Shown here piece after piece: positions 63,340 through 64,000 of a stretch of 64,000 nt of DNA. Below the pieces are notes generated by a model that worked only from the letters and a program-made list of their open reading frames with translations, was not told the DNA's origin and ran no database searches. This stretch comes from Flexivirga oryzae (lineage in GTDB: Bacteria; Actinomycetota; Actinomycetes; Actinomycetales; Dermatophilaceae): assembly GCF_014190805.1 (NCBI RefSeq), contig NZ_JACHVQ010000001.1:1364001-1428000 (forward strand), given 5' to 3'. The translations under genes and the position numbers were made by a program. The first letter of the stretch is position 1, and the number at the start of each line of letters is the position of its first letter.

Positions 63340-63552
63340 GACTGCCCTCGACGTTAAGCGCTCGTGCTGCCAAGTCAAGCGGAATCGGTGCTGGTCACCC
63401 GCCATCGAATTCGATTGGGGGAACGCAGTTTCCGCATGATGCCGTGGATAGCTCGACGTCGAGAGGTGTGGCGGATCCGCGCGAAAAGTCGATCTCATCA
63501 TGTGGGACGGGCTACGTCCGGGTGATTCCGGCGCGGTCTCTATCCTTGACCC
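63340..63552. promoter_or_regulatory. Divergent ectA-hisF control region with three perfect palindromes
   Basis: ATCGAATTCGAT (63404-63415), CTCGACGTCGAG (63452-63463) and GCGGATCCGC (63471-63480) are perfect palindromes within 77 bases. On the minus strand TTGACT (63377-63372) and TAACGT (63356-63351) are 16 bases apart and could be a promoter, although the leader would be very short. TATCCT at 63541-63546 could be a -10 element for hisF. The region is relatively rich in A+T near 63355-63425. Confidence 0.45.
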
Positions 63553-64000
63553 ATGACGGTTGCCGTGCGTGTCATCCCCTGCCTCGACGTCGATGCCGGA
63601 CGCGTGGTCAAGGGAGTGAATTTCGAGAACCTCCAGGACGCCGGGGACCCGGTCGAACTCGCGGATCGTTACGACCGCCAGGGTGCCGACGAGCTGACCT
63701 TCCTGGACGTGACGGCGAGCTCCGCGGGACGCGAGACGACCTACGACGTGGTCGGCCGGACCGCGGAGCACGTGTTCATCCCGCTGACCGTCGGCGGGGG
63801 AGTGCGCACGGTGGACGACGTGGACCGCCTGCTGCGGGCCGGCGCGGACAAGGTCGGCATCAACACCGGAGCGATCGCGCGACCGGAGGTCATCGCCGAG
63901 ATCGCGGACCGCTTCGGTTCTCAGGTGCTCGTGCTGTCCGCCGACGTACGACGCTCCCAGCACGGCAACTTCGAGGTGACCACCCACGGCGGGCTGAAGT
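63553..64000 (+). CDS. hisF: Imidazole glycerol phosphate synthase, cyclase subunit (cut by window end)
   Basis: The first 149 residues of HisF, a TIM barrel that makes IGP and AICAR with HisH. RVIPCLDVDAGRVVKGVNFENLQDAGDP is the N-terminal signature, with catalytic Asp12; VGGGVRTVDDV and ADKVGINTGAI are phosphate-binding loops; the second catalytic Asp is Asp131 in VLSADVRR. ATG 63553 is the start; the frame is open at 64000 and the gene continues beyond the window. It is normally adjacent to the PH-domain gene. Confidence 0.95.
   Translation, partial: MTVAVRVIPCLDVDAGRVVKGVNFENLQDAGDPVELADRYDRQGADELTFLDVTASSAGRETTYDVVGRTAEHVFIPLTVGGGVRTVDDVDRLLRAGADKVGINTGAIARPEVIAEIADRFGSQVLVLSADVRRSQHGNFEVTTHGGLK

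Overview
The window is about 70 % G+C by eye. Its genes are tightly packed, often overlap by 4 bases (ATGA or GTGA junctions), and frequently start with GTG. Gene order is typical of Actinobacteria: alaS-ruvX-mltG-aroE-aroC-aroK-aroB-efp-nusB; pyrR-pyrB-pyrC-carA-carB-pyrF; mihF-gmk-rpoZ-coaBC-metK-priA; def-fmt-rsmB-rpe-rib; and hisE-hisG-hisF. Actinobacterial IHF (mihF), a PriA without helicase motifs, the type-2 OMP decarboxylase and a RibM (PnuX)-type transporter support this. I infer a member of the Micrococcales (Intrasporangiaceae or Dermacoccaceae relatives); this placement is from gene order, not from a search.

Layout. 1-1478: an IS110-family element with a structured non-coding left side (bridge-RNA candidate). 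Its right end abuts an intergenic hairpin repeat that recurs at about 2.65, 32.5 and 46.75 kb. 1.6-7.0 kb: accessory and metabolic genes (CPT-like kinase, Nudix, patatin, argG, YchJ, APH-like kinase, acetyltransferase). 7.1-12.2 kb: aspS behind a T-box leader, then a thioesterase, an acetyltransferase and rarA. 12.3-20.6 kb: a complete dipeptide/oligopeptide ABC importer with two paralogous binding lipoproteins, closed by a strong terminator hairpin; it lies where rpsD is often found. 20.7-32.4 kb: DUF948, alaS, ruvX, mltG, the shikimate genes, a macrodomain gene, efp, nusB and a DUF1624 membrane protein. 32.6-40.9 kb: the pyrimidine operon behind a PyrR-binding hairpin that overlaps the pyrR ribosome binding site. 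40.9-42.8 kb: a small insertion (USP, AlkD-like, one small membrane protein). 42.9-53.4 kb: mihF through rpe. 53.5-57.7 kb: an FMN riboswitch and ribD-ribE-ribM-ribBA-ribH. 57.8-64.0 kb: hisE, hisG, a PH-domain protein and hisF (cut by the window end), interrupted by an oppositely oriented kinase gene and ectABCD.

Together the region covers amino-acid precursor synthesis (arg, aro, his), pyrimidine, riboflavin, CoA and SAM synthesis, translation (aspS, alaS, efp, def, fmt), peptide uptake, and osmoprotection by ectoine and hydroxyectoine. The strongest less ordinary signals are cis-regulatory or repeat-based: the aspS T-box whose UGGC bulge fits the G discriminator of tRNA-Asp, the PyrR translational hairpin, the IS110 left-end RNA, and the four-copy hairpin repeat family. 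I found no CRISPR array, prophage, tRNA or rRNA gene, and no obvious defence system.
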